Below, piece by piece: positions 40,736 to 48,133 of a DNA stretch of 64,000 bases (position 1 is the first letter of the stretch; every line of letters starts with the position of its first letter). Under the pieces are notes generated by a model. The model saw nothing but the letters and a program-made list of their open reading frames with translations, was not told the origin of the DNA and ran no database searches. The DNA comes from Amycolatopsis pretoriensis. Its GTDB lineage: Bacteria > Actinomycetota > Actinomycetes > Mycobacteriales > Pseudonocardiaceae. Position numbers and translations under genes: made by a program. The stretch lies in NCBI RefSeq assembly GCF_900107925.1, contig NZ_FNUJ01000014.1, positions 124,001-188,000 on the forward strand, written 5' to 3'.

Positions 40736-40747
40736 GTTCGCGCTAAC
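40736..40747. promoter_or_regulatory. LacI-type operator GTTCGCGCTAAC
   Basis: It differs from the perfect palindrome at 33470 by one base and lies 54 bases upstream of the esterase gene that leads the esterase-lacI operon. Supports control by the LacI protein encoded in that operon. Confidence 0.68.
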
Positions 40748-40932
40748 ATTCGACCGCTGACCAAGTCCTCGGGTGCGGGGTGCGCACTGCGAAGCTGTCT
40801 GGTTACCGGCCGAAGGGCCCTGAGCCAAGATAAGAGCCACTGACGGCAAAGGTCAATCCACGGTGAAAATTACCCGCTCACAACGGATTCCGCCCACGAC
40901 AAGACCCCCGGTGAGTCCACAAAGGAATGAAC

Positions 40933-41193
40933 TCACCGGCCGAAGAGGCGGCGCTGGATCTCGCGGCGGTAGTCCTCCAGGGTGTTGTCGAGGTGGACCG
41001 AGCCCGCCGCGTGGCCGCCGACCGCGCCGTTCATCCCGATGATGTTCGACTGGCGTTGCAGGCGGCGGGCTTCGCCCACGGCCGCCACGAGGAACTGGTT
41101 GTGCGACGCGGTGGCGATCCCGAGGTGGAAGTCGTCGTCACCGCGGCCGGGCCGGTACGGAACCGGTGGTGCGGTTTCCCCGTCACTGGTCAC
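40933..41193 (-). pseudogene. C-terminal fragment of a FadR/GntR (FCD-domain) regulator
   Basis: An 86-codon frame from a GTG at 41193 reads DDDFHLGIATASHNQFLVAA, VGEARRLQRQSNIIG and then HLDNTLEDYRREIQRRLFGR. FHLxIAxASxN is the core helix of FCD effector domains in FadR-type GntR regulators. No winged-helix domain precedes it; an in-frame stop lies 18 bases upstream of the GTG. I read it as the remnant of a regulator whose N-terminal DNA-binding part was lost. A short functional protein is possible but less likely. Confidence 0.6.
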
Positions 41194-41274
41194 CCCGATG
41201 AGTATGACTCAATGGACGCCGGCCAGTGACCATACCTCGCGCCCCGGTTACCGAGTCAACAGCAGCGCGGCCGG

Positions 41275-41295
41275 CGTGAAACTTACACGCGTTGC
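41275..41295 (+). promoter_or_regulatory. conserved element upstream of the SGNH esterase, copy 2
   Basis: It matches the element at 33581-33601 at 19 of 21 positions (CGTGAAACTT then ACACGCGTTGC). It ends 122 bases before the esterase ATG. The inner palindrome is partly lost here. Confidence 0.55.
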
Positions 41296-41417
41296 CGCAG
41301 GTGCGAAGGCGGGCGTCCCGGCTTCCGTGCCCATCGCCGGCCGGGGCGGGGACGATGGCCGGGCGTGAGTCACGAACATCCGTCAGCGGACCTCCGGCCG
41401 ACCGATCGAGGAGAACC

Positions 41418-42500
41418 ATGAGAATCCGGCTCATCGCGGCCGCGACGGCCCTGTTCCTGAGCGCCCTGCTGCCGGGCACGCCGGCCGCCGCCGAATCCAA
41501 CGGCGGGGTCAAGGTGATGCCGCTCGGCGACTCCATCACCGACGGCACCCAAGTCCCGGGCGGGTACCGGATCGGGCTGTGGCAACGCCTGAGCGCGGGC
41601 GGCTACCGGGTCGACTTCACCGGCTCGCAGTACAACGGCCCGGCCGCCCTCGGCGACCACGACCACGAAGGCCACCCCGGCTGGCGCATCGACCAGATCG
41701 ACGCGAACGTCGTCGGCTGGCTGCGGAACACCGGCTCGCACACGGTCCTGCTGCACATCGGCACGAACGACATCCTGCAGAACCACGACACCGGCAGCGC
41801 GCCGGCCCGGCTGTCCGGGCTGATCGACCACATCACCGCGACCGCGCCGGACGCCGAGGTCTTCGTCGCGACGATCATCCCGCTCGCCGACCCCGGGCAG
41901 GAGTCGGCGGCCCGCACGTTCAACTCCGCCGTTCCCGGGATCGTGCAGAGCAACCGGAACGCGGGAAAGCACGTGCACCTGGTGGACATGCACGCCGCGC
42001 TGACCACCGGCGACCTGATCGACGGCGTCCACCCCACAGCCACCGGCTACGACAAGATGGCCGCCACCTGGTTCGGCGCGCTGCGGTCGGTGCCCGGGAG
42101 CATCGGCTCCGCGGGAACGTCCACGGCCCAGCAGATCGTCGGCACGCAGTCGGGCCGGTGCGTGGACGCCGCGAGCGCCGCCGACGGCACCCAGGTGCGG
42201 CTGCAGGACTGTGGCGGGCAGGCCGGCCAGGCGTGGACCCGGACGGGCCAGGAGCTGACCGTCGGCGGGACCAAGTGCCTCGACGCGTCCGGCCACGGAA
42301 CGGCCAACGGCACCCCGGTGATCGTCTGGGACTGCCACGGCCAGGCCAACCAGCAGTGGACGATCACGGCGAACGGCACGATCACGGGAGTCCAGTCGGG
42401 GCTCTGCCTGGACGCGTACGGCCAGGGCACCGCCAACGGCACCCAGCTGGTCCTGTGGGCCTGCGGCGGGCAGGCGAACCAGCAGTGGACGTTGCGCTAG
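41418..42500 (+). CDS. secreted SGNH/GDSL esterase with C-terminal ricin B lectin module
   Basis: A 360-residue secreted esterase. Signal peptide about 1-26. SGNH hydrolase (about 30-225) of the CE3-like type: Ser39 in MPLGDSITDGTQVPGGYR, LLHIGTNDILQNHD (block III), and DGVHPTATGYDKMA with the Asp-x-x-His pair. A ricin trefoil (about 235-360; QAGQAW, QANQQW twice) follows. By analogy it is an acetyl-xylan-type deacetylase acting with the cluster's other enzymes. ATG 41418 after GAGGAGAACC. It shares an upstream element with the GH43 gene. Confidence 0.93.
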   Translation: MRIRLIAAATALFLSALLPGTPAAAESNGGVKVMPLGDSITDGTQVPGGYRIGLWQRLSAGGYRVDFTGSQYNGPAALGDHDHEGHPGWRIDQIDANVVGWLRNTGSHTVLLHIGTNDILQNHDTGSAPARLSGLIDHITATAPDAEVFVATIIPLADPGQESAARTFNSAVPGIVQSNRNAGKHVHLVDMHAALTTGDLIDGVHPTATGYDKMAATWFGALRSVPGSIGSAGTSTAQQIVGTQSGRCVDAASAADGTQVRLQDCGGQAGQAWTRTGQELTVGGTKCLDASGHGTANGTPVIVWDCHGQANQQWTITANGTITGVQSGLCLDAYGQGTANGTQLVLWACGGQANQQWTLR

Positions 42501-42635
42501 CCGAGTGACGGCAAGGCGAGCCGTCCGGGTGAGAACGCGTGTTTGACCGGCGGGGCGTCCGGGTATCTCCGCGCTCGAACCGAGCCGCCACCCGTTCCGG
42601 GGTGGCGGTTCCCCCGGAAAAGGAGCTCCCCCACC

Positions 42636-42791
42636 GTGATCGTCCTCGGCGTCATCCTGATCGTCCTCGGCTTCCTCATCGGCATCCCGGTGCTGTACAC
42701 GATCGGCACCGTGCTCGCCGTCGCGGGCGTCGTCCTCGCGATCCTCGGCGGAACCGGCCGCAAGATCGGCGGCCGCGCGCACTGGTACTGA
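42636..42791 (+). CDS. small membrane protein of the DUF6131 type
   Basis: A 51-residue protein, almost wholly two hydrophobic segments (VIVLGVILIVLGFLIGIPVL and TVLAVAGVVLAILGG) joined by YTIG, with a short charged tail ending GGRAHWY. This is the pattern of actinobacterial DUF6131 proteins. AAAAGGAG precedes the GTG start. Function unknown. Confidence 0.75.
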   Translation: MIVLGVILIVLGFLIGIPVLYTIGTVLAVAGVVLAILGGTGRKIGGRAHWY

Positions 42792-42799
42792 GCCGGGGT

Positions 42800-42842
42800 T
42801 CCGGACCGCGCGCGAAACCCGTTCAGCGGCGCGCGGTCCGGA
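42800..42842. terminator. hairpin terminator between convergent genes
   Basis: Arms 42800-42813 (TCCGGACCGCGCGC) and 42829-42842 are perfectly complementary over 14 bases with a 15-base loop. The right arm lies inside the last codons of the DUF6204 gene. It probably serves both directions. Confidence 0.7.
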
Positions 42843-43143
42843 CGTCGTCCAGGCACGTCGAGGTGACCGTCAGGTCGCGGTACGGATACCCTTCGCGCTC
42901 CAGCAGGTCCATCGCCCACAGTTCGGCGTCGTCGTGCGCCCGCTGCTCGGCGCCTTCGCCCGCGGCGACGTCGATCCGGACGCGGAAGCCGAACCCGCCC
43001 AGGTGCCGGCTGTAGGTCAGCGTTCCCTCGTCCGAGAAGGACAAGCCGGCGAGATCATCGCTCGCCTCGGCGAGGAGCTTCTCGCGGACGGCCCCCGCCG
43101 GCCGGTCGAACTTGCCCCGGACGAGGACGCGGTAGGTCGGCAT
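42823..43143 (-). CDS. DUF6204-family small protein
   Basis: A 106-residue protein: MPTYRVLVRGKFDRPAGAVR, SFSDEGTLTYSRHLGGFGFR and an acidic helix (GAEQRAHDDAELWAMDLLER) leading to YRDLTVTSTCLDDVR. This fits the DUF6204 pattern of actinobacteria, a ferredoxin-like alpha/beta fold of unknown role. The frame is open upstream, but the conserved start is the ATG at 43143. Function unknown. Confidence 0.75.
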   Translation of the reverse strand: MPTYRVLVRGKFDRPAGAVREKLLAEASDDLAGLSFSDEGTLTYSRHLGGFGFRVRIDVAAGEGAEQRAHDDAELWAMDLLEREGYPYRDLTVTSTCLDDVRTARR

Positions 43144-43305
43144 GCGCGTCAGGGTAGCGACGCCGGCCCGGGAAGCGAACCCGTTTTCGCGGCGGACCTC
43201 GCGCGGCCGGCGACCGGTCCGAAACAAGACCGGCGGTCCCGGCGACTATGCCGTCGTGGACATCCGGCGCACGCCGGAACCCCTTCGGACCAGGTCAGGT
43301 GAGAA

Positions 43306-45156
43306 ATGACCGGATACCCCGCCGAGCCCCGGCTGGACTGCGACGTCATCATGAAGGGCGGGATCACCAGCGGCGTGATCTACCCGCGTGCCGTCTGCGA
43401 GCTCGCCCGCACCTACCGGTTGCGGTCGGTCGGCGGCGCCTCCGCCGGTGCGATCGCCGCCGCGGCGGCGGCCGCGGCCGAGTACGGCCGGACCGCCGAT
43501 GGGTTCGAGAAGCTCGCGAACCTGCCGGACGAGATCAGCGAGCCGGCCGCGATCGGCGGCTCCGTGCTGTTCCGCCTCTTCCAGCCGGCCGGCCGGACCC
43601 GGGGGCTCTTCCGGGTGGCCACCGCCGGATTGGGCAAGCGCAAGGCCATCCAGGTGATCGCCATCGCCCTGGCCGTGGTCCGGTCGTTCCCGATCGCCGT
43701 GGCGCTGGGTGCGCTGCCGGGAATCGTGCTGCTGATCCTCGCCCTGTTCGGAACCGGGATCGCGCGAGTTACCGCCATCGTCGCGGCCGTCCTGCTCCTG
43801 CTGGTGGGCGCGACACTCGGCGCGGCAGTCGGCATCGCACAGCGTGTGGGCCGCGCCGTGCCCGCGAACAATTTCGGGCTGTGCTCCGGCATGCCCGGCC
43901 CGGGATCGAGCGGCCAGGCCGAGGCACTCACCCCCTGGTTGCACAAGACCGTGCAGGACCTCGCGGGCCGGGGAACGGCCGGGACGCCCTTGACGTTCGG
44001 CGACCTCGAAACCCACGGCTGCGCACTGCGGGTGATGACCACCAACCTCACCCGGGGACAACCGCTCGCGATGCCCTGGAGCGACCGGCAGTACTTCTTC
44101 GACGAGAAGGAGTTCCGCGACCTGTTCCCGGCCGACGTCGTCGAGTGGATGGTCGACCACCCGCCGGCGAACGCGGCCGAAGCGCCTGATTCACTGCGAC
44201 CCCTGCCCGCGCCCGAGCACCTGCCCGTCCTAGTCGCGACGAGGATGAGTTTGAGCTTCCCGTTCCTGCTCTCGGCGATCCCGCTCCACACGCTCGACGC
44301 CGCGGCACCCGGGGGTCACCGGGTGCACTGGTTCTCCGACGGCGGCATCTGCAGCAACCTGCCGGTGCACTTCTTCGACAGTCCCCTGCCGAGCCGGCCG
44401 ACGTTCGCCATCGACCTCGCGCCGTTCCCGCCCGGCCGGGAAAAGTCCGACGTCGAACGGGAGAACACCTTCCTGCCGGCCCTCGACGATTCCGGGCGGC
44501 CGCCGCGGTGGACCACCTGGCCGAGCACCGGCCTGGGCAGTCTCGTGGGGTTCGCCGGCGCGATGCTGAGCACGGCGAGGTCGTGGGTGGACGAGTCCCA
44601 AGCCGCCATGCCCGGCTACGACGACCGCATCGTGACCGTGTACGTCGAGGACGACGAAGGCGGTCTCAACCTCGAGATGGACCAGTCGCAGATCACCGGG
44701 CTCGCCGAACGCGGGAAAGCCGCGGCGGAGCAGCTCGTCGAGCGCTTCGCCGGCGAACTCCCCGGGACAACCCCGGCGTTGGGCTGGGAAAGGCAACGCT
44801 GGCTTCGCTTCCGCACCGCGACGGCCGGGCTTTCCGGGTGGCTGACGGGCTTCCGCACCGGCTACACGGCGACACCGCCCGCCACCACGCCGTACGGGGA
44901 TCTGGCCGGACCCGGCGCCACGGAAACGCCGCCCTCCCACGATTTCGAGCCCGCTCGACGGATCGCCGTGGACCAGCGGACCGGCGAGTTGCTCACGTTG
45001 GCCACCGACTGGGCGGAGCCTCCGGCCGACGCGTTCACCGAGGGCGCGCCGGAACCGGCGCCGGTACTGCAACTGGTACCGAAGGCGTGGATCGAGCGCC
45101 CCGGCTCACCAGGCGGCAGCGGAAGTCCGGGTCCGGGACTCGGCGGCTCGGCGTGA
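43306..45156 (+). CDS. patatin-like phospholipase with a central membrane region
   Basis: A 616-residue protein. The N-terminal patatin half has KGGITSGVIYPRAVCELA and the nucleophile elbow GGASAG (Ser47); the second half has ATRMSLSFPFLLSAIPLH and the catalytic DGG (Asp345) in HWFSDGGICSNLPVHFF. Between them, residues about 113-180 form two or three hydrophobic helices, an insertion not found in simple patatins. The C-terminal 200 residues are acidic and proline-rich. Patatins hydrolyse acyl esters of phospholipids; the insertion would anchor this one at the membrane. ATG after GGTGAGAA. Followed by a hairpin terminator. Confidence 0.88.
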   Translation: MTGYPAEPRLDCDVIMKGGITSGVIYPRAVCELARTYRLRSVGGASAGAIAAAAAAAAEYGRTADGFEKLANLPDEISEPAAIGGSVLFRLFQPAGRTRGLFRVATAGLGKRKAIQVIAIALAVVRSFPIAVALGALPGIVLLILALFGTGIARVTAIVAAVLLLLVGATLGAAVGIAQRVGRAVPANNFGLCSGMPGPGSSGQAEALTPWLHKTVQDLAGRGTAGTPLTFGDLETHGCALRVMTTNLTRGQPLAMPWSDRQYFFDEKEFRDLFPADVVEWMVDHPPANAAEAPDSLRPLPAPEHLPVLVATRMSLSFPFLLSAIPLHTLDAAAPGGHRVHWFSDGGICSNLPVHFFDSPLPSRPTFAIDLAPFPPGREKSDVERENTFLPALDDSGRPPRWTTWPSTGLGSLVGFAGAMLSTARSWVDESQAAMPGYDDRIVTVYVEDDEGGLNLEMDQSQITGLAERGKAAAEQLVERFAGELPGTTPALGWERQRWLRFRTATAGLSGWLTGFRTGYTATPPATTPYGDLAGPGATETPPSHDFEPARRIAVDQRTGELLTLATDWAEPPADAFTEGAPEPAPVLQLVPKAWIERPGSPGGSGSPGPGLGGSA

Positions 45157-45186
45157 GCAGAGCCGGCGACGTCGGCCGGTTCTGCT
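45156..45186 (+). terminator. hairpin terminator after the patatin gene
   Basis: Arms 45156-45167 and 45175-45186 pair over 12 bases with one wobble (AGCAGAGCCGGC with GCCGGTTCTGCT) around a seven-base loop, starting at the last base of the stop codon. Confidence 0.7.
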
Positions 45187-45297
45187 TCCGTTCAGCGAAG
45201 ATCCGAGGGTATCGTCGGGGTGGTCGGGAGGACCGGCTCGGTCATCCCGCGCTGTAGCGGTCCGCTCCTCCCGAACGCGGAGAAGCGGACCGTGCGT

Positions 45298-45459
45298 TCA
45301 GCTCACCCAGTGGACCAGCAGGCCGGAAACCTTCTCCACGGCGGTGAGCAACAGCAGGAACAGCTCGATCCGGCAGGCCAGGCCAATCCGGATCGGGCTT
45401 TTCCTTTTCCCGGGTCTTCCTTCGTCGTCGTCCGGAGCTTCGGTTCCATCGTCGCCCAA
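45298..45459 (-). CDS. possible 53-residue membrane protein
   Basis: A TTG start at 45459 lies seven bases behind a perfect GGAGG and opens a 53-residue frame: an acidic head (GDDGTEAPDDDEGRPG), a basic patch (KRKSPIRIG) and one hydrophobic helix (IELFLLLLTAV), ending VSGLLVHWVS. The charge layout suits a single-pass membrane peptide. No family recognised; the evidence is the ribosome-binding site and the organised composition. An ATG in another frame 18 bases from the site gives no sensible protein. Confidence 0.4.
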   Translation of the reverse strand: MGDDGTEAPDDDEGRPGKRKSPIRIGLACRIELFLLLLTAVEKVSGLLVHWVS

Positions 45460-46031
45460 ACCCGTTTCCTCCTTCCCAGCGAGCCGGCTCGCACCGGCAG
45501 CCCGATCGAGGGGTCGTCGCGCGACAACCCCTTGTCCCCACGCGCTTGTGCCCGCGGGGCGCCTGGTGGACGGCAGTGCGAGACAAGCCCGGTTGAAGGA
45601 TCCCTGACAAAAAGAACGGATTCCGATGATCGGTGAAGCCGGTCGAGCAGAAGAGATGTCCACCTCGCAGCCGTTATCGGAATGTTATCACCCCGACCGA
45701 GGCGTGTCGCTCAATTCCCTCGTTCGGCGGCATCGCCCCAACGAGAGACCTCGGCCGGCACTGTCGCGTCTTTGTCCTGGACCGGTCACCGGCAGCGTCC
45801 ACGCTCGCGTCGACGAACTCCTGGCCCCCACCGAGAACGCCTGGACGCGATGGGGACGCTGGTCGCCGCCGGAGCCACGACAGCTTTCGAGATCGCGCTG
45901 CGCGTGAGGTGGACGTGTTGGAAACGGGAGCCCACTTGGACGCCTGACAAGGCCTTTTCCGGCTACTGCCCGTACGGGCACAGTTCGCCGTGAGCCTTGT
46001 CGTCGAGCACCTGGGCACGCACACTCTTGCC
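45460..46031. other. 572-bp stretch with no supported gene
   Basis: Several short overlapping frames exist on both strands (for example around 45626-45947), but none has a protein-like composition with a good ribosome-binding site. The stretch has lower GC than its surroundings around 45600-45720. It presumably holds the promoters for the small minus-strand frame and for the gene at 46032. Confidence 0.4.
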
Positions 46032-47423
46032 ATGAGGTCGTCGCTCACGACGCCGCGGGCGGAGCAGGGCAGGCGTCCCGTTCCGCCGGTGCGGCGGGAC
46101 GGCCTGCCGGGGCTGCTCGCGCTGCAACGCGCGGCGGGCAACCGTGCGGTGGCCGCCCTCCTGGCCCCCGCGGTCGCGGTGCAGCGGTGTGGGTCCGAGC
46201 GGCACGAGGGGTGTCCCTGTGCGGAAACGGCCGAGCCGGAGAGCGTCCAGCGGAGCCGGACGGACGCTCCGGTCCAGCGGAAGGTCGACGAGAAGGCGTT
46301 CGAGGCGACCGGCGGCCGGATCGAAGAGGTCGGGGACACCACCGGCGGCGGCTTCGGTGAGGGCTCGACCGAGTCGAACGAGTTCCTGCTGTGGAACTAC
46401 CGGGTCGGCCGGCCGGAACCGCGGGCGCAGCACACGACGTACCTCACGGACAAGGTCCTGGGCCCGGGCCGGTGGCCGGACATGCTGCGGGCCGACAAGG
46501 CGCTCCGGGTCGCGGTCGTCGGCGGCGCCAGTTCCACCGGCGGTGCCGCGGTCGCGACACCCCTGTCCGGCGCACGGGCGGACCGGGTCCGGGCGTCGCT
46601 GGTGTCGGGTGGCATCGCGGCGGGCCGGGTGGTGACGAGCGGGGTCGGGAGCCGGCACCCGTTCGCCGACGAGACCAGCTCGGAGAACATGGCGCGGAAC
46701 CGGCGCGTGGAGGTCTTCCTCTTCCGCCCGGCCAAGCGGGTCGCGGCACTGGCGGGGGTGTCGGTGACGGCGTCGAACCTGTCGGCGGCGGTGCCCGTCG
46801 GCTTCAGCCGCGACACCTCGAACCCCAACCTGCTCGTGCTCCGCTGGCGCCCGTTCGTCTTCACCGCGGACGTGGTGGCGACCGGCCCGCCGGACCTGGC
46901 GGTCGGCATCCTCCAGTTCCTGCGCGCCGACAGCCGGATCGGCGGCTACCGGTCGGGGGCCGGGTCGTTCCTGCTCGACTTCGGCCGCTGCATGCAGCCC
47001 GACCTGCCGTGCAAGGACGTCGCCGAGTCGCGGGGACGCTTCAGCGGCCCCGGTCAGGTGAACGGCCCCGGCGCGGGCACGGTGCGCATGGCCGACTCGC
47101 CGGGTTTCGTGATGCCGATCAAGGTGGCCGATCCCCGGCGGGGGACGCTGGTCTCGTCGCACTGGGAGATGGAGTTCGTCGCCGTCATCGGGGCGTACTC
47201 GGGCGACCGGTTCCTCCCGGTGAAGTCGGTGGTCTGGTCCCTCGCGGACGACCACGCCGTCGACGCGACCGGAGCGCTGAACCCCACGAGCACGGCCGCC
47301 TCGGCACAGGCGCCACAGGACGGCGCGCCCGCCGACCTCGACGTCGAGCAGGCGATGTCGGGACGGACCTGCCGCTTCACGGCCCGGCGCATGAACGACT
47401 TCTGCCGGCCGGAACTCGCCTAG
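46032..47423 (+). CDS. OmpA-domain protein with an eCIS-cargo-like leader
   Basis: A 463-residue protein without a signal peptide. Near residues 29-48 it has LLALQRAAGNRAVAALLAP, then VQRCGSERHEGCPC, VQRSRTDAPVQRKV. The LQRxAGNxAV plus repeated VQR layout is the N-terminal leader common in DUF4157 and other proteins tied to extracellular contractile injection systems. An OmpA-like domain (about 150-245) follows: LRVAVVGGASSTGG, RASLVSGGIAAGRVVTSGVG, ENMARNRRVEVFLF. The C-terminal 200 residues are unassigned and end with a Cys-containing tail. No sheath, tube or baseplate gene is in the window, so the injection-system link rests on the leader alone. Confidence 0.72.
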   Translation: MRSSLTTPRAEQGRRPVPPVRRDGLPGLLALQRAAGNRAVAALLAPAVAVQRCGSERHEGCPCAETAEPESVQRSRTDAPVQRKVDEKAFEATGGRIEEVGDTTGGGFGEGSTESNEFLLWNYRVGRPEPRAQHTTYLTDKVLGPGRWPDMLRADKALRVAVVGGASSTGGAAVATPLSGARADRVRASLVSGGIAAGRVVTSGVGSRHPFADETSSENMARNRRVEVFLFRPAKRVAALAGVSVTASNLSAAVPVGFSRDTSNPNLLVLRWRPFVFTADVVATGPPDLAVGILQFLRADSRIGGYRSGAGSFLLDFGRCMQPDLPCKDVAESRGRFSGPGQVNGPGAGTVRMADSPGFVMPIKVADPRRGTLVSSHWEMEFVAVIGAYSGDRFLPVKSVVWSLADDHAVDATGALNPTSTAASAQAPQDGAPADLDVEQAMSGRTCRFTARRMNDFCRPELA

Positions 47424-47440
47424 CCACCAGATCGGCGGAA

Positions 47441-47794
47441 TCAGGTGCTCGACACGTCCGCATCGGGTCCGACCAACGTGAACACCGCGTCGACACCCAC
47501 GAGCTCCAGCGCCCGGCGGACCTGGTGCGGAGCGCGAAGGCGGAAGTCGATCTCCTGCTCCGCACAGCGTTCCCGCACCGCCAGGAGGTGGGCGATCCCC
47601 GCCGAGCTGAAGAACCCCACGTCGTCGAGATCGACCACCAGCGACCGAGGTCCACGCCGCAGCGCCGCGGCCACCGCGTGCTGGAGCAGCTCCACGGTCA
47701 CGCTGTCGACCTCTCCGTGCACGACGACGTGGAGAACACCTTCGCGTGCACGAGTGCTGATCCGGAGCAATCCACGATCAAGTGAGACCCGCAT
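47441..47794 (-). CDS. STAS-domain anti-sigma factor antagonist
   Basis: A 117-residue protein that is one STAS domain: LLRISTRAREGVLHVVVHGE, VELLQHAVAAALRRGPRSLV and the phospho-acceptor loop DLDDVGFFSSAGIAHLLAV with a Ser pair before AGI. Such proteins bind anti-sigma kinases of the RsbW type and free a sigma factor when unphosphorylated. No kinase gene is adjacent. CAGGAGGGCGAC precedes the ATG at 47794; the longer upstream frame was rejected for lack of conservation. Confidence 0.85.
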   Translation of the reverse strand: MRVSLDRGLLRISTRAREGVLHVVVHGEVDSVTVELLQHAVAAALRRGPRSLVVDLDDVGFFSSAGIAHLLAVRERCAEQEIDFRLRAPHQVRRALELVGVDAVFTLVGPDADVSST

Positions 47795-48133
47795 GTCGCC
47801 CTCCTGGGCCGAACGTACCGTCCACAAGGGCCGGACGTCCCCGCTCGGGCCGGTGGAACGCCTGGTCGAGGTAGTTCCCGGCGGGAAAGCTCGACCACCG
47901 TAGCGAAGAAGCTGTCGCGCTGCCGGACGATCTCGACGATTCACCCGCTCACGGTGTGCGCGCGTAGCGCGCCGTCGTCCGCGTTCTGATCGAAGAACGC
48001 GACCGGGTTCGCGGCGGTGCTGGACTGCTACCCGGATCGTGCCGCCGCGCTGGGCGCGGGCAGCCGGAGGTCCTTCCTCAGCCAGGTGAAGGCCAACTGG
48101 ACCATCGACCGCTGACCCACGGATCCGGGGGCG
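47795..48133. other. 339-bp region with no intact gene
   Basis: It contains the promoter side of the STAS gene and a 41-codon open stretch (47990-48115, listed separately) that ends in a stop but has no start. No terminator hairpin was seen after metF. Confidence 0.4.
47990..48115 (+). pseudogene. orphan C-terminal gene fragment
   Basis: Forty-one sense codons between stops read ATGFAAVLDCYPDRAAALGA, GSRRSFLSQVKANWTIDR, then TGA. The composition (aromatic and Cys residues, a coherent last helix) looks like the end of a real protein rather than a shadow frame. There is no start codon with a ribosome site. The parent family was not recognised. Confidence 0.3.

Noticed and set aside
35000..42500. 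Repeated nucleotide blocks suggesting CRISPR or tandem repeats
   Set aside because: They are the internal repeats of trefoil domains in coding sequence with no spacer structure.
45626..45947. Small plus-strand frames in the gap before 46032
   Set aside because: Several overlapping frames, none with a good ribosome site or protein-like composition.
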